Origin: a virus | DNA: 42,006 nt | Direction: 5' to 3' (one strand) | Virus record (IMG/VR): IMGVR_UViG_3300008448_000198 | Span: 1 to 42,006 of that record | In this document: positions 41,179-42,006 of the stretch, in pieces | How the letters are laid out: each line of letters starts with the position of its first letter | How positions within the stretch are numbered: the first letter of the stretch is position 1 | Position numbers and translations under genes: made by a program | The notes under the pieces: generated by a model | Databases searched by the model: none | The model's input: only the letters and a program-made list of their open reading frames with translations | Told to the model about the DNA's origin: nothing

Positions 41179-41919
41179 ATGGCTGTACCAGTTACAAGAG
41201 AAGAATTTAAAGAGTTTTGTCTCAGAAAACTTGGGAAACCTGTAATCGACATTAACGTATCTGATGAACAGGTTGAAGATCGTATCGACGAAGCTTTGAA
41301 ATACTTCCAAGATTATCACTTCGATGGTGCACAGAAAACATATTATAAGGTTCAGGTAACTTCCCAGATGAAGTCTGACCAGTACATTCCTATTCCTTCT
41401 AGTGTAATTGGTGTTACTAGAGTTCTTCCTATTGGTAGTGCTTTCCAATCATCAAACATCTTTAACATCCAGTATCAGATCGCCATGAACGAGATCTGGA
41501 CTCTCACTTCACTCCAGCTTGTTCCTTATTACATGGCAATGGAACATCTTGCTCTTATCCAAGAACTGTTCGTTGGCCAGCAAAGAATCAGATTCAACCG
41601 TCATGAAAATAGACTTTATATTGACACGGAATGGGATAGATTGAGTGAAGGATCCTGGATTGTTGTAGAATGTAGTGCACTTATTGACCCAAACACCTAT
41701 GCTGATGTCTGGGGTGACAGATGGCTCCAGCAATATACATCAGCAAAGATTAAATATCAGTGGGGATCAAACCTCAGCAAGTTCACTGGTCTTTCTCTTC
41801 CTGGCGGAGTCCAGTTTAATGGACAGCAGATTAAGGAAGAAGCTGAAAGAGAAATACTTGATCTAGAATCTAAGATGCTCGATTCGTTCTCACTTCCCCC
41901 AGATATGATGGTGGGATAA
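41179..41919 (+). CDS. 13: Neck protein gp13-like
   Basis: The 246-aa protein resembles T4 gp13, which with gp14 closes the head and joins it to the tail. Family parts are TREEFKEFCLRKLGKPVIDINVSDEQVEDRIDEALKYFQDYHFDGAQKTYYK, YIPIPSSVIGVTRVLPIG, and SAKIKYQWGSNLSKFTGLSLPGGVQFNG. It is shorter than T4 gp13 (309 aa). GGAGG and a late promoter lie upstream, and the gp14 gene begins eight bases after its stop. Confidence 0.88.
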   Translation: MAVPVTREEFKEFCLRKLGKPVIDINVSDEQVEDRIDEALKYFQDYHFDGAQKTYYKVQVTSQMKSDQYIPIPSSVIGVTRVLPIGSAFQSSNIFNIQYQIAMNEIWTLTSLQLVPYYMAMEHLALIQELFVGQQRIRFNRHENRLYIDTEWDRLSEGSWIVVECSALIDPNTYADVWGDRWLQQYTSAKIKYQWGSNLSKFTGLSLPGGVQFNGQQIKEEAEREILDLESKMLDSFSLPPDMMVG

Positions 41920-41926
41920 CGGGTAT

Positions 41927-42006
41927 ATGCCAAATCCATACTTCAATAACTTTACCAATGCTGCAGAACAAAATCTTATTGAAGATCTTGTTGTTGAAAG
42001 CATTGC
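41927..42006 (+). CDS. 14: Neck protein gp14-like, start only
   Basis: Only 26 codons lie in the window. MPNPYFNNFTNAAEQNLIEDLVVESI is the usual gp14 N-terminus of T4-like phages, and the order gp13-gp14 matches T4. The rest is cut by the window edge. gp14 works with gp13 at the head-tail neck. Confidence 0.85.
   Translation, partial: MPNPYFNNFTNAAEQNLIEDLVVESI

Overview
The window is a 42 kb piece of a large T4-like myovirus genome. The evidence is T4 synteny and sequence resemblance: a 33-59-32 cluster, the baseplate genes 48/53/27/5/25/6/7/8, DUF4815-type tail proteins, head/neck proteins gp4, gp13 and gp14, and seven perfect T4-type late promoter elements (TATAAATA), every one of them directly upstream of a gene. 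The host is most likely an alphaproteobacterium, perhaps a Rhizobiales member, because the phage carries a circularly permuted (two-piece) tmRNA gene of the alphaproteobacterial kind. No host can be named from the sequence alone.

Layout. Positions 1-2357 hold small accessory genes: a DUF932-type protein cut by the window edge, hypothetical proteins and a small membrane protein. Positions 2393-6442 encode two large glycan enzymes, a three-domain glycosyltransferase and a glycosyltransferase/FkbM-methyltransferase fusion. Positions 6438-8216 form a compact accessory block: an M15-peptidase endolysin behind a late promoter and an RBS hairpin, a DUF1508 protein, the tmRNA gene, a secreted beta-rich protein and a tRNA-Asn. 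Two hairpins with the same loop sequence lie after the tmRNA and after the secreted-protein gene. Positions 8245-10105 are the late-transcription and replication cluster (gp33, gp59, gp32), closed by a bidirectional terminator.

From 10138 to 14679 the minus strand carries gp4, a gp2-like protein, a gp54-like tube protein, gp26 with a probable -1 frameshift extension, and a 609-aa hub or tape-measure protein with a lysozyme-like domain. Divergent late promoters near 14708-14726 separate these from the plus-strand baseplate operon: gp48, gp53, gp27, gp5 without a lysozyme domain, a helical protein, gp25, gp6 and a giant gp7-like protein. Most genes there are coupled by TAATG stop/start overlaps. 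Three small accessory genes follow, then gp8, a 1773-aa DUF4815 protein, a 709-aa structural protein, a small coiled coil, two repetitive tail-fibre proteins (one collagen-like), a small adhesin candidate, gp13, and the start of gp14.

How it works together. The plus- and minus-strand tail genes supply hub, wedge, tube-initiation and fibre parts of a contractile tail. gp33 is the co-activator expected at the TATAAATA promoters. The endolysin and gp8 leaders have hairpins whose 5' arms overlap the late promoter or start region, so read-through transcripts should be translated poorly and late transcripts well. The tmRNA carries a promoter that reads both as sigma-70 (TTGACA, 17 nt, TATAAA) and as T4-late, and could supply phage-encoded ribosome rescue throughout infection. 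All assignments rest on reading the sequence; no database search was run.
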